A stretch of 20,003 bases of DNA from an uncultured Eubacteriales bacterium. GTDB taxonomy: Bacteria > Bacillota > Clostridia > UBA1381 > UMGS1253. Location of the stretch: positions 1 to 20,003 of the forward strand of contig URQR01000016.1 of the NCBI GenBank assembly GCA_900550065.1, written 5' to 3'. Each line of letters opens with the position of its first letter. Position 1 is the first letter of the stretch. Under the pieces are notes generated by a model. The model was not told the DNA's origin. It saw only the letters and a program-made list of their open reading frames with translations, and did not search any database. Shown here in pieces: positions 1-6,947 of the stretch. A program made the position numbers and the translations under genes.

Positions 1-1
1 G

Positions 2-142
2 ACGTTTGGCGTCGAGCCGCTCGTGGCGTATCTGTTTGCAAAGGAAAACGAGGTAAAGCAGCTTCGCATCATTTTAGTCGGGAAAAACAGCGGCATGGAC
101 AGCGAGCTGCTCAAAAGGAGGTTGAACATCGCCTATGTATAA
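2..142 (+). CDS. ntpC: V-type ATP synthase subunit C, C-terminal end (5' truncated by window)
   Basis: An open frame runs in from the window edge and ends at TAA 140-142. The 46 visible residues include GVEPLVAYLFAKENEVKQLR and a C-terminus ending RLNIAYV, which matches the end of the C (AC39/NtpC) subunit family. Subunit C couples the membrane rotor ring to the central stalk of the V/A-type ATPase. The gene overlaps the next one (subunit F, ATG at 135) by 8 bases, and its last codons contain the SD AAAGGAGG (114-121) for that gene, so the two are translationally coupled. The position directly before F, A, B and D supports the call. The N-terminal part and upstream subunits lie outside the window. 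Confidence 0.9.
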   Translation, partial: TFGVEPLVAYLFAKENEVKQLRIILVGKNSGMDSELLKRRLNIAYV

Positions 143-455
143 AATTGGTGTAATCGGCGACAAGGACTCTGTGATGGGGTTTCTGGCGCTGGGGCTGACG
201 GTGTTTGAGACCTCGGACGCGGCGCAGACGGCACAGATAATCCGGCGCGCGGCCGCGCAAGGGTATGCGGCGCTCTATATTACGGAGCAGGCGGCCGCCG
301 ATGTGATGGACGTGATTGACGAGTACAAGGACAGCGAGCTTCCGGCAATTATTCTGATTCCGGGACTTCAGGGCAGCCTTGGAATCGGTATGGCGGGCGT
401 GAAAAAGAGTGTGGAGCGCGCCGTCGGTGCGGATATTCTGTTTAACGACAAATAA
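135..455 (+). CDS. ntpF: V-type ATP synthase subunit F
   Basis: Encodes 106 residues. The N-terminus MYKIGVIGDKDSVMGFLALG is the hallmark beta-strand and loop of the F (Vma7/NtpF) subunit, a small Rossmann-like rotor component that binds the D subunit in the central stalk. The length matches the family, at roughly 100 residues. The start is fixed by SD AAAGGAGG at 114-121 and lies inside the 3' end of subunit C. The stop at 453-455 is followed by a short spacer to subunit A that contains a small GCGGC/GCCGC hairpin (457-473). No transmembrane segment or signal is seen, as expected for a soluble stalk subunit. It acts in the V1 part on the cytoplasmic face. Confidence 0.93.
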   Translation: MYKIGVIGDKDSVMGFLALGLTVFETSDAAQTAQIIRRAAAQGYAALYITEQAAADVMDVIDEYKDSELPAIILIPGLQGSLGIGMAGVKKSVERAVGADILFNDK

Positions 456-456
456 C

Positions 457-473
457 GCGGCGCGATAAGCCGC
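457..473 (+). other. Small intercistronic hairpin between subunits F and A
   Basis: GCGGC (457-461) pairs with GCCGC (469-473) around a 7-base loop, right after the subunit F stop. There is no T-run. It might stabilise or tune the A message relative to F, but the stem is short. Confidence 0.3.
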
Positions 474-508
474 ATTGTTCAAATATTTGAGAGCAGGTGA
501 TTGAGAAT

Positions 509-2278
509 ATGACCAAGGGCAGTATCGTAAAGGTGTCGGGTCCGCTCGTCATTGCGGAAGGGATGCGCGACGCGAACATGTTCGACGTTGTGCGCGTGTC
601 CGACCAGCACCTCATTGGTGAGATTATAGAAATTCACGGCGACCGTGCCTCTGTACAGGTGTACGAGGAGACGGCGGGGCTTGGCCCCGGCGAGCCGGTT
701 GTTTCGACGGGGGCGCCGCTTTCGGTGGAGCTTGGGCCGGGACTGATTGAGCGTATGTACGACGGGATTCAGCGCCCACTCGCGGAGATGTACCGCGTCA
801 TGGGGCCGAACATCACGCGCGGCGTGGAGGTTGTGGCGATCGACCGCGACAAAAAGTGGGACTTTGTGCCCGTAAAGAAAAAGGGTGACACCGTGGAGGC
901 CGGCGATATCATCGGCACGGTACAGGAAACGGTTGTTGTAGAGCACCGGATTATGGTTCCTTATGGGATGTCGGGTGTAATAACAGATATTAAGCAGGGA
1001 AGCTTTAAGGTAGAAGATACGGTTTGTACCTTGACCGATAAGAACGGAAAAACGCACAACGTAACCATGCTGCAAAAGTGGCCGGTGCGTGTGGCGCGCC
1101 CGTATAAGACAAAGCTTGCGCCGAGCGAGCCGCTCGTAACGGGCCAGCGCGTGATTGACACGCTGTTCCCGCTCGCAAAGGGCGGCGTTGCGGCCGTACC
1201 GGGCCCGTTCGGGAGCGGGAAAACGGTTGTACAGCATCAGCTCGCAAAGTGGGCGGACGCGGATATCGTGGTCTACATCGGCTGCGGCGAGCGCGGAAAC
1301 GAGATGACCGACGTTTTGATGGAGTTTCCGGAGCTAAAAGATCCGCGCACGGGCGAGTCGCTGATGAAGCGGACGGTGCTGATTGCAAATACGTCCGACA
1401 TGCCGGTTGCTGCGCGTGAAGCGAGCATTTACACGGGTATCACGATTGCGGAGTACTTCCGTGATATGGGCTACAGCGTTGCGCTGATGGCGGACTCGAC
1501 GTCGCGCTGGGCGGAGGCGCTGCGCGAAATGTCGGGCCGTCTTGAGGAGATGCCCGGCGAGGAGGGTTATCCGGCGTATTTGTCAAGCCGGTTGGCACAG
1601 TTTTATGAGCGCGCGGGGCGCGTTGTCGCGCTGGGCAGCGAAGGGCGAGAGGGTGCGCTGACGGCAATTGGCGCGGTTTCACCGCCGGGCGGCGATATTT
1701 CCGAGCCGGTGTCGCAGGCGACGCTGCGTATCGTAAAGGTGTTCTGGGGACTCGATTCGTCGCTGGCGTACCGCCGGCACTTCCCGGCAATCAACTGGCT
1801 GACGAGTTACTCGCTCTACACCGACCGGTTGAGCGACTGGCTGGATAAGAATGTTGCAAGTGACTTTAAGGACCTGCGTAATCACGCGATGCGGATTTTG
1901 CAGGAAGAGGCGGAGCTCGACGAAATCGTAAAGCTCGTCGGCGTAGACGCGCTGTCGGATAAGGACAGGCTCACGCTTGAAACGGCGAAGATGCTGCGCG
2001 AGGACTATCTGCACCAGAATGCGTTCCACGATATTGACACTTACTCGTCTTTGACGAAGCAGCACATGATGCTTGAGGTCATGATTGACTTTTACGAGGA
2101 GGGCAACAAGGCGCTCGAGGCCGGCGCAACGATTGACCAGCTTATCGCGCTGCCGATTGGCGAGCGTATCGGGCGTATGAAGTACGTAGAAGAGAATGAA
2201 ATCGCAAAGGTTTTTGAAGAAATAGAAAAATTGATTGAGTCTGAGATGCAAAAGCTTACGATGAAGGAGGTGGAGTAA
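509..2278 (+). CDS. ntpA: V-type ATP synthase catalytic subunit A
   Basis: The catalytic alternating subunit of the V1/A1 hexamer, which hydrolyses or makes ATP. The chosen ATG 509 gives 589 residues, a normal length. An in-frame GTG at 497 is possible, but the SD-like AGCAGGTGA (492-500) sits 8 bases before ATG 509 and overlaps the GTG. The P-loop GPFGSGKT is at residues 232-239. The glutamate-switch region GCGERGNEMTDVLMEFPEL and the SRWAEALREMSGRLEEMPGE block are intact. The A-type 'non-homologous' insert is present between the N-terminal barrel and the P-loop, separating this from F-type beta subunits. No intein interrupts the P-loop region. Subunit B starts one base after the stop. Whether the enzyme pumps H+ or Na+ cannot be read here, because the rotor-ring gene is outside the window. 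Confidence 0.97.
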   Translation: MTKGSIVKVSGPLVIAEGMRDANMFDVVRVSDQHLIGEIIEIHGDRASVQVYEETAGLGPGEPVVSTGAPLSVELGPGLIERMYDGIQRPLAEMYRVMGPNITRGVEVVAIDRDKKWDFVPVKKKGDTVEAGDIIGTVQETVVVEHRIMVPYGMSGVITDIKQGSFKVEDTVCTLTDKNGKTHNVTMLQKWPVRVARPYKTKLAPSEPLVTGQRVIDTLFPLAKGGVAAVPGPFGSGKTVVQHQLAKWADADIVVYIGCGERGNEMTDVLMEFPELKDPRTGESLMKRTVLIANTSDMPVAAREASIYTGITIAEYFRDMGYSVALMADSTSRWAEALREMSGRLEEMPGEEGYPAYLSSRLAQFYERAGRVVALGSEGREGALTAIGAVSPPGGDISEPVSQATLRIVKVFWGLDSSLAYRRHFPAINWLTSYSLYTDRLSDWLDKNVASDFKDLRNHAMRILQEEAELDEIVKLVGVDALSDKDRLTLETAKMLREDYLHQNAFHDIDTYSSLTKQHMMLEVMIDFYEEGNKALEAGATIDQLIALPIGERIGRMKYVEENEIAKVFEEIEKLIESEMQKLTMKEVE

Positions 2279-2279
2279 A

Positions 2280-3671
2280 ATGCCGAAGGAGTATAGAACG
2301 ATACAAGAGGTCGCAGGCCCGCTGATGCTTGTAAAGGGCGTAGAAGGCGTAACGTTTCAGGAGCTTGGCGAGATTGAGCTTGCAAGCGGCGAAATCCGCC
2401 GCTGCCGCGTATTGGAGATCGATGGTTCAGACGCTTTGGTACAGCTTTTCGAGAACTCCGCCGGAATCAATATTGCGGACTCAAAGGTACGCTTTTTGGG
2501 CCGTGGGATTGAGCTTGGCGTGTCGCCCGACATGCTCGGCCGCATTTTCGACGGTATGGGACGACCGATTGACGGCGGCCCGGAGATTATTCCGGAAAAG
2601 CGGCTCGACATTAACGGCCTACCCATCAATCCGGCAGCGCGCGACTACCCGGACGAGTTTATCCAGACGGGCGTAAGTGCAATTGACGGCCTAAACACGT
2701 TGGTGCGCGGGCAGAAGCTGCCGATTTTCTCGGGTTCCGGTCTGCCGCACGCGAACCTTGCGGCGCAGATTGCGCGGCAGGCGAAGGTGCTTGGCGATGC
2801 GTCGAACTTTGCCGTTGTGTTTGCGGCGGTTGGTATTACGTTTGAGGAAGCAGATTTCTTTATCAACGACTTTACAAAGACGGGCGCAATTGACCGCAGC
2901 GTCGTGTTTGTCAATCTGGCAAACGACCCGGCGATTGAGCGTATCGCAACACCGCGTATGGCACTGACGGCGGCGGAGTATCTGGCGTATGAGCAGGGGA
3001 TGCACGTGCTCGTTATCATCACGGATATCACGAACTACGCCGAGGCGCTGCGCGAGGTGTCTGCCGCGCGTAAGGAGGTACCGGGCCGCCGCGGCTACCC
3101 GGGCTATTTGTACACTGACCTTGCGACGCTGTACGAACGGGCGGGCCGCAAGCGCGAGCACGACGGCTCTGTAACGCTGATTCCGATTTTGACGATGCCG
3201 GAGGACGACAAAACGCACCCGATTCCCGACATGACGGGCAACATTACAGAGGGACAGATTATCCTCTCACGTGAGTTGTACAGAAAGAATATTACGCCGC
3301 CAATCGACGTACTTCCATCGCTGTCGCGACTCAAGGATAAGGGTATCGGCGACGGGAAAACACGCGGCGACCATGCCGATACGATGAACCAGCTCTTTGC
3401 GGCGTATGCGCGCGGTAAAGAAGCGAAAGAGCTGATGGTTATCCTCGGCGAGGCGGCGCTGACCGATATTGATAAAAAATATGCGGCGTTTGCGGACGCG
3501 TTTGAAAAGCAATATGTGTCGCAGGGGTACAACACCGACCGCAGTATCGAGGAAACGCTGACAATCGGTTGGGATTTGCTTCGGATGCTTCCACGCAGCG
3601 AGCTTAAGCGTATTAAGGACGCATATTTGGACAAATATTACGGACAAGAGCCTGTAAAAAAGGGGGAATAA
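2280..3671 (+). CDS. ntpB: V-type ATP synthase non-catalytic subunit B
   Basis: Encodes 463 residues, the usual length. The protein alternates with subunit A in the V1 head and contributes arginine-finger contacts, but has no catalytic P-loop. Where A has GPFGSGKT, this protein has FSGSGLPHANLAAQIARQA, the diagnostic B-subunit form. Other family blocks seen are MGRPIDGGPEI, YPDEFIQTGVSAIDGLNTL, SAARKEVPGRRGYPGYLYTD and YERAGR. SD AAGGAGG (2264-2270) lies inside the end of subunit A, and the ATG follows that stop by one base, so translation is probably coupled to keep A and B equimolar. Subunit D follows 3 bases after the stop. Confidence 0.97.
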   Translation: MPKEYRTIQEVAGPLMLVKGVEGVTFQELGEIELASGEIRRCRVLEIDGSDALVQLFENSAGINIADSKVRFLGRGIELGVSPDMLGRIFDGMGRPIDGGPEIIPEKRLDINGLPINPAARDYPDEFIQTGVSAIDGLNTLVRGQKLPIFSGSGLPHANLAAQIARQAKVLGDASNFAVVFAAVGITFEEADFFINDFTKTGAIDRSVVFVNLANDPAIERIATPRMALTAAEYLAYEQGMHVLVIITDITNYAEALREVSAARKEVPGRRGYPGYLYTDLATLYERAGRKREHDGSVTLIPILTMPEDDKTHPIPDMTGNITEGQIILSRELYRKNITPPIDVLPSLSRLKDKGIGDGKTRGDHADTMNQLFAAYARGKEAKELMVILGEAALTDIDKKYAAFADAFEKQYVSQGYNTDRSIEETLTIGWDLLRMLPRSELKRIKDAYLDKYYGQEPVKKGE

Positions 3672-3674
3672 TAC

Positions 3675-4334
3675 ATGGCAGTGATGCGTGTGAACCCCAC
3701 AAGAATGGAGTTGACGCGGCTCAAAAAGCAGCTTAAGACTGCGAGCCGCGGTCACAAGCTGTTAAAAGATAAGCGTGACGAGCTGATGAAGCAATTTTTG
3801 GACATTGTGCGCGAAAATAAGGCGCTGCGTGAGCAGGTCGAGGCACTTTTAAAGAATGCGAACGACAACTTTCTGCTGGCGCGCGCGATGATGAGCGCGG
3901 AGGCGCTTGAAACAGCGATTATTTATCCGACGCAGAGCGTCAGCCTTGCGGTTGGGAGCAAAAATATTATGAGCGTCGATGTGCCGGTATTCTCGTTCCA
4001 GATGCAGAATACCGACCAGTCGTCGATTTACCCGTACGGGTTTGCGGCGACCTCGCCGCAGCTCGACGGCGCGATTGATGCGCTGTCCGACGCGTTGGAG
4101 CCTATGCTGCGGCTTGCGCAGATGGAAAAGAGCGCGCAATTGCTGGCGCAGGAGATTGAAAAGACGCGCCGGCGTGTAAACGCGCTCGAGCATGTGATGA
4201 TACCGAATTTGCAGGACACAATTAAAAGTATTACGATGAAGCTTGACGAAAACGAGCGCGGGAACCAGACGCGCCTGATGAAGGTCAAAGATATGATGAT
4301 AGAGGAACAAATTCGTGCAAAGCATCAGTCGTAA
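3675..4334 (+). CDS. ntpD: V-type ATP synthase subunit D (central rotor shaft)
   Basis: Encodes 219 residues. Two long helical regions (about residues 5-75 and 140-205) form the antiparallel coiled coil that turns inside the A3B3 head. They flank a shorter central segment containing QSVSLAVGSKNIMSVDVP. The N-terminus MRVNPTRMELTRLKKQLKTA is typical for NtpD/AtpD. The purine-rich SD AAAAAGGGGG lies about 8 bases before the ATG. It is the last gene of the operon: a strong hairpin plus T-run follows within 50 bases. The C-F-A-B-D order is the common one for bacterial V-type ATPases. Confidence 0.95.
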   Translation: MAVMRVNPTRMELTRLKKQLKTASRGHKLLKDKRDELMKQFLDIVRENKALREQVEALLKNANDNFLLARAMMSAEALETAIIYPTQSVSLAVGSKNIMSVDVPVFSFQMQNTDQSSIYPYGFAATSPQLDGAIDALSDALEPMLRLAQMEKSAQLLAQEIEKTRRRVNALEHVMIPNLQDTIKSITMKLDENERGNQTRLMKVKDMMIEEQIRAKHQS

Positions 4335-4344
4335 CGTGTGTATA

Positions 4345-4377
4345 AAAAAAGAGCCGTCTTTTAGCCGGTTCTTTTTT
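4345..4377 (+). terminator. Intrinsic terminator of the V-ATPase operon
   Basis: A 12-bp stem pairs AAAAAAGAGCCG (4345-4356) with CGGTTCTTTTTT (4366-4377), with one G-T wobble and a 9-base loop. The 3' arm itself supplies the T-run. It lies 10 bases after the subunit D stop. Confidence 0.88.
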
Positions 4378-4391
4378 ATAATTGAGCGGAT

Positions 4392-4452
4392 TTGTCATTT
4401 TGGCCTGCTTAAAATGATATGAATATATTGTACATAGTAAGGGGGGAAAGGT
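4392..4452 (+). promoter_or_regulatory. Possible promoter and SD of the flavoprotein gene
   Basis: After the terminator, TTGTCA (4392-4397) lies 17 bases before TGATAT (4415-4420), a poor -10 match. The region is AT-rich and ends in a very purine-rich SD, AAGGGGGGAAAGG (4439-4451), before ATG 4453. A promoter is expected here because the upstream operon is terminated. The exact hexamers are uncertain. Confidence 0.35.
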
Positions 4453-5163
4453 ATGATTATTACAGCGATTTACGCGACGGAGCGCACGGAAAAGTCCACG
4501 ACCTACCAGCTTGCGCAGCATGTAATCAAGCAGCTGTCCGGCGGGGACACCGTGTTTGAATTCCATCTGCCCAAAGCAATGCCGCACTATTGCAGCGGCT
4601 GTTTTAGATGTATGACGGCGGATATTACAAAATGCGCCGCTTATCCGGCGTTAAAACCAATCATAGAGGCAATAAACGCGTCGGACCTGCTTATTTTTAC
4701 TGCACCGGTTTATGTGTACCATGTACCGGGGCAGATGAAGGTCCTGCTCGACCACTTTGCGCACGCGTGGATGGTACATCGCCCAAACCCGCTGATGTTT
4801 CATAAGCAGGCGCTTATTCTATCGACAGCCGCCGGCGCAGGCACAAAAACGGCTGTAAGAGATATTCGCGACAGCCTTGACTATTGGGGCGTAGGACGCG
4901 TTTATACCCTGCGTGAAAATGTCCATGCGGCCGACTGGCAGGGAGTGAGCGAAAAAATGCGAAAAAGGCTCTGGGATAAATCCGACCGGCTTATAGAAAA
5001 AATCCGAACGCGGAAGCAAGGCGGCGTCACGCCGCGTGTGAAGGTAAAATATATGTTTTACGGCTGCCGCCTTTTACAAAAACGGTTTGTTTTAAATCCA
5101 CCTGACGCGGTGTACTGGAAAGAAATGGGGTGGCTCGGGAAGAAACGTCCGTGGCGATCGTGA
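4453..5163 (+). CDS. Flavodoxin-fold NAD(P)H/FMN oxidoreductase with iron-sulfur flavoprotein-type cysteine motif
   Basis: Encodes 236 residues. The flavodoxin-like fold is indicated by the N-terminal strand MIITAIYATERTEKSTTYQL, which ends in a Ser/Thr-rich FMN-phosphate loop, and by DLLIFTAPVYVYHVPGQMKV, the strand-loop of NADPH-dependent FMN reductases. Cys47, Cys50, Cys53 and Cys61 form C-x2-C-x2-C-x7-C. This fits the compact motif (CX2CX2CX4-7C) that binds a 4Fe-4S cluster in the archaeal and clostridial iron-sulfur flavoproteins (Isf). The C-terminal 45 residues are basic and aromatic. The natural electron partner and substrate are unknown. The gene is monocistronic, with a terminator on each side, so its neighbours give no functional hint. 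The fold is fairly sure; cluster binding is inferred from the motif alone. Confidence 0.82.
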   Translation: MIITAIYATERTEKSTTYQLAQHVIKQLSGGDTVFEFHLPKAMPHYCSGCFRCMTADITKCAAYPALKPIIEAINASDLLIFTAPVYVYHVPGQMKVLLDHFAHAWMVHRPNPLMFHKQALILSTAAGAGTKTAVRDIRDSLDYWGVGRVYTLRENVHAADWQGVSEKMRKRLWDKSDRLIEKIRTRKQGGVTPRVKVKYMFYGCRLLQKRFVLNPPDAVYWKEMGWLGKKRPWRS

Positions 5164-5172
5164 TACAACATA

Positions 5173-5198
5173 AAAAATCCCGCAATTGCGGGATTTTT
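5173..5198. terminator. Bidirectional intrinsic terminator
   Basis: AAAAATCCCGC (5173-5183) and GCGGGATTTTT (5188-5198) are perfect 11-bp arms around the loop AATT. Each strand reads a GC-rich stem followed by a T-run. It lies 9 bases after the flavoprotein stop and about 130 bases beyond the end of pfkA on the other strand, so it can end both converging transcripts. Confidence 0.9.
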
Positions 5199-5268
5199 AT
5201 TGCATTATTTTATTATTATAGCAAATTAGCGTACAAATCCGAAGAAAACGCGTTCCCGCGAAGCGAGA

Positions 5269-5300
5269 GGAAGCGCTGTGCGCTGACAGCGGTTTCTTCC
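5269..5300 (-). other. Hairpin downstream of pfkA
   Basis: On the - strand, GGAAG...CTTCC and CGCTGT...ACAGCG pair into a two-part stem (5 and 6 bp) with a 4-base bulge and a 6-base loop, about 30 bases after the pfkA stop. No T-run follows, so it is more likely a 3'-end stabilising or processing structure than a terminator. Confidence 0.35.
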
Positions 5301-5328
5301 AAGGGAAAAAGCTCTGCTTTTGCGTATT

Positions 5329-6300
5329 TTACCATGACAATACCTTACACAGTTTCACCATTTCGGGGCTGATTTCCTTCTTTGCCTGTAAGCCTTCATC
5401 AATGTCAACGTCCGTAACTTTACCGTTTTGCATTACAACCAGACGGTTGGTTTTACCGGCAATCAGCAGCTCAACTGCCTTAAAGCCCATTGCGCTGGCG
5501 TTTACCCTGTCCTGTACAGTCGGGCTGCCGCCGCGCTGGATATGACCGAGCACGGTAGCCGTTGTCTCAATCCCGGTGCGCTTTTCAATTTCCTCCGCCA
5601 TCGGGACAGCCGAGCCAACGCCTTCCGCCAAAATAACAAGATAATGGTTTTTGCCGCGGTGTTTCCCCTCAATAATTGGACGGAGCACATCTTCGTCAAA
5701 GTTGAATTCCTTTTCCGGAATAATGACAGCCTCCGCGCCGGTAGAAATCCCAACGTTTAATGCAATGTAGCCCGCGTTACGGCCCATTACTTCGATAACA
5801 GAACTGCGCTCATGGCTCGTCGCTGTGTCGCGGATTTTATCAATCGCGTCCATCGCGGTATTAAGCGCCGTGTCAAAGCCAATACAGTATTCCGTACAGC
5901 CGATATCATTGTCGATTGTCCCCGGGATACCAATTGTTGCGATTCCATGCTTGGAAAGATCGCGTGCCCCGCGGAACGACCCGTCTCCGCCGATGACAAC
6001 AAGGCCGTCGATTCCGAATATTTTCGCGATTTCCGCGCCGCGCTTAACGCCCTCCTCGGTGCGGAACTCCGAACAGCGCGCCGTTTGCAGAATTGTTCCG
6101 CCGCGCTGCAGCGTTTCGGACACGCTGCGCGCCGTCATTTCAAAAATATCGCCGTTAATGAGGCCGTTATACCCCTTTTTAACGCCCATAACCTTAAGGC
6201 CATTGTATACAGCGGTGCGGACAACCGCGCGCAGCGCAGCGTTCATGCCCGGTGCGTCGCCTCCGCTTGTCAGTACGCCTATCGTCTTTAGCTCTGCCAT
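5329..6300 (-). CDS. pfkA: ATP-dependent 6-phosphofructokinase
   Basis: Converts fructose 6-phosphate and ATP to fructose 1,6-bisphosphate, the committed step of glycolysis, in the cytoplasm. It encodes 323 residues from ATG 6300, a standard bacterial group A length. An in-frame GTG at 6303 is possible, but SD AGGGGAGG (6316-6309) sits 8 bases from the ATG and only 5 from the GTG. Motifs: SGGDAPGMN (12-20), GGDGS (104-108), and PGTIDND (126-132) with catalytic Asp130. Gly107 in GGDGS marks ATP use; pyrophosphate-dependent enzymes have Asp there. It is the last gene of the long minus-strand run, 38 bases after the DUF2007-type gene. Its product, FBP, activates HprK, encoded by the first gene of the same run. 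Confidence 0.97.
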   Translation of the reverse strand: MAELKTIGVLTSGGDAPGMNAALRAVVRTAVYNGLKVMGVKKGYNGLINGDIFEMTARSVSETLQRGGTILQTARCSEFRTEEGVKRGAEIAKIFGIDGLVVIGGDGSFRGARDLSKHGIATIGIPGTIDNDIGCTEYCIGFDTALNTAMDAIDKIRDTATSHERSSVIEVMGRNAGYIALNVGISTGAEAVIIPEKEFNFDEDVLRPIIEGKHRGKNHYLVILAEGVGSAVPMAEEIEKRTGIETTATVLGHIQRGGSPTVQDRVNASAMGFKAVELLIAGKTNRLVVMQNGKVTDVDIDEGLQAKKEISPEMVKLCKVLSW

Positions 6301-6338
6301 CACAAATTCCTCCCCTGACTGTTAAAATGCAATTTTCT

Positions 6339-6536
6339 TTAAAAGCCCGTTTCAATCATAAGGCCGTGCGCCTGCTCGATTTCGGACTCCGGCACCAAAA
6401 CCTCACAGCTTGGGTCGGCGTTCTCCTCACTTTTTGAGATTGGCCGTATTTTTACAAGCATACCGCCGTCCTCCAGCAAGGTCCGAAGCTGCTCGGCTAT
6501 TTGCGTATTCTTCGCAATGTAAACAACAGTCCACAC
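6339..6536 (-). CDS. Small DUF2007-type protein (putative signal-transducing protein)
   Basis: Encodes 65 residues beginning MWTVVYIAKNTQIAEQLRTL and containing EVLVPESEIEQAHGL, which resembles the DUF2007 family of small ferredoxin-like-fold proteins often named putative signal transducing proteins. Its function is not known. The start is GTG 6536, read as the conserved Met-Trp, with SD AAGGAGTGA (6552-6544) upstream. No ATG is available in frame. In Clostridia this gene is commonly found beside pfkA or dnaE, and here it lies 38 bases upstream of pfkA. The 93-base gap before it carries an 8-codon reading frame whose TGA lies inside the SD (6570-6544). It is cytoplasmic, with no membrane segment. 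Confidence 0.8.
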   Translation of the reverse strand: MWTVVYIAKNTQIAEQLRTLLEDGGMLVKIRPISKSEENADPSCEVLVPESEIEQAHGLMIETGF

Positions 6537-6543
6537 GCGTCAA

Positions 6544-6570
6544 TCACTCCTTTTTTACAGGAAAGCTCAT
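6544..6570 (-). other. Possible 8-codon leader peptide ending in the SD of the DUF2007-type gene
   Basis: On the - strand an ATG at 6570 opens a frame reading MSFPVKKE, then TGA at 6546-6544. Its final GAG TGA forms part of the AAGGAGTGA SD of the next gene. A weak AGGG stands directly before the ATG. The overlap would couple termination to initiation, but a run of this length is common by chance. Confidence 0.2.
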
Positions 6571-6629
6571 CCCTGATACCGCTCCGCCGCAAAAGTCGGT
6601 GCGGTTTATAATTTTAATGTCGGCTGCTG

Positions 6630-6908
6630 TTATTTACCGGCTTCAATTACGCCGTGTTTCGTGTAAACTTTCGCCTTGCCGTGTATTTTCATGGCGGAGG
6701 TCACTTCAGTAAACTGCGCGATGTAAACCTCGCCCGCGTCCAGCTTTTCCGTGTGGTGAAACTTTGTCGCGTTGCCGCGCGTCAATCCCCAGATTGTCAC
6801 GCCGTTTTCCTCTGCCTGTACAACGATATAGTCCTGTGCAGAACTCGTTATCTCTTCCATATTATTATAAAGCATCGCGCGGCTGATTATGCATACGCGC
6901 CGATGCAT
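6630..6908 (-). CDS. mtrB: trp RNA-binding attenuation protein (TRAP) homologue
   Basis: The core GLTRGNATKFHHTEKL...GEVYIAQFTEVTSAMKI aligns without gaps to Bacillus TRAP, the 11-subunit ring that binds tryptophan and then (G/U)AG repeats in trp mRNA. With start ATG 6860 the protein has 76 residues, like Bacillus TRAP at 75. ATG 6908 adds 16 residues. Tryptophan-pocket residues are kept: Thr27, Thr32, Gln49, Thr51, Thr54, Ser55 (76-residue numbering). Of the RNA-binding Lys-Lys-Arg set, Lys39 and Lys58 are kept, but the Arg58 equivalent is His60. The start is unclear: AAAGGCAGG (6917-6909) abuts ATG 6908, while ATG 6860 lacks an adjacent SD but follows a strong hairpin. No mtrA/folE, anti-TRAP or trp gene is in the window. 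Family assignment is strong; regulation of trp genes here is inferred. Confidence 0.88.
   Translation of the reverse strand: MHRRVCIISRAMLYNNMEEITSSAQDYIVVQAEENGVTIWGLTRGNATKFHHTEKLDAGEVYIAQFTEVTSAMKIHGKAKVYTKHGVIEAGK
6872..6906 (-). promoter_or_regulatory. Strong hairpin at the start of the TRAP gene
   Basis: On the - strand GCATCGGCGCG (6906-6896) pairs with CGCGCGATGC (6881-6872): 10 bp with a single bulged G and a 14-base loop, followed by TTTATAAT. It lies between the SD-like AAAGGCAGG and ATG 6860, the start that gives the family-standard length. It may bridge SD and start, or act as an attenuator or stability element. Confidence 0.5.
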
Positions 6909-6947
6909 CCTGCCTTTCTGTTAGAGTAAGGTCCAAATCCATGCTAC

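Noticed and set aside
509..2278. Possible intein in the V-ATPase catalytic subunit
   Set aside because: The P-loop region is continuous and the protein has normal length, so no intein is present.
5208..5250. TATAAT on the - strand downstream of pfkA as a promoter
   Set aside because: No acceptable -35 lies 16-18 bases upstream, and the only thing downstream is a terminator.
5130..5372. Open frame on the + strand of 80 codons
   Set aside because: It runs through the perfect terminator at 5173-5198, overlaps the ends of two real genes and has no family resemblance.
6909..6947. Possible TRAP-binding (G/U)AG tract in the TRAP leader (autoregulation)
   Set aside because: Only one or two GAG/TAG triplets are present with irregular spacing; about nine to eleven regularly spaced triplets would be needed.
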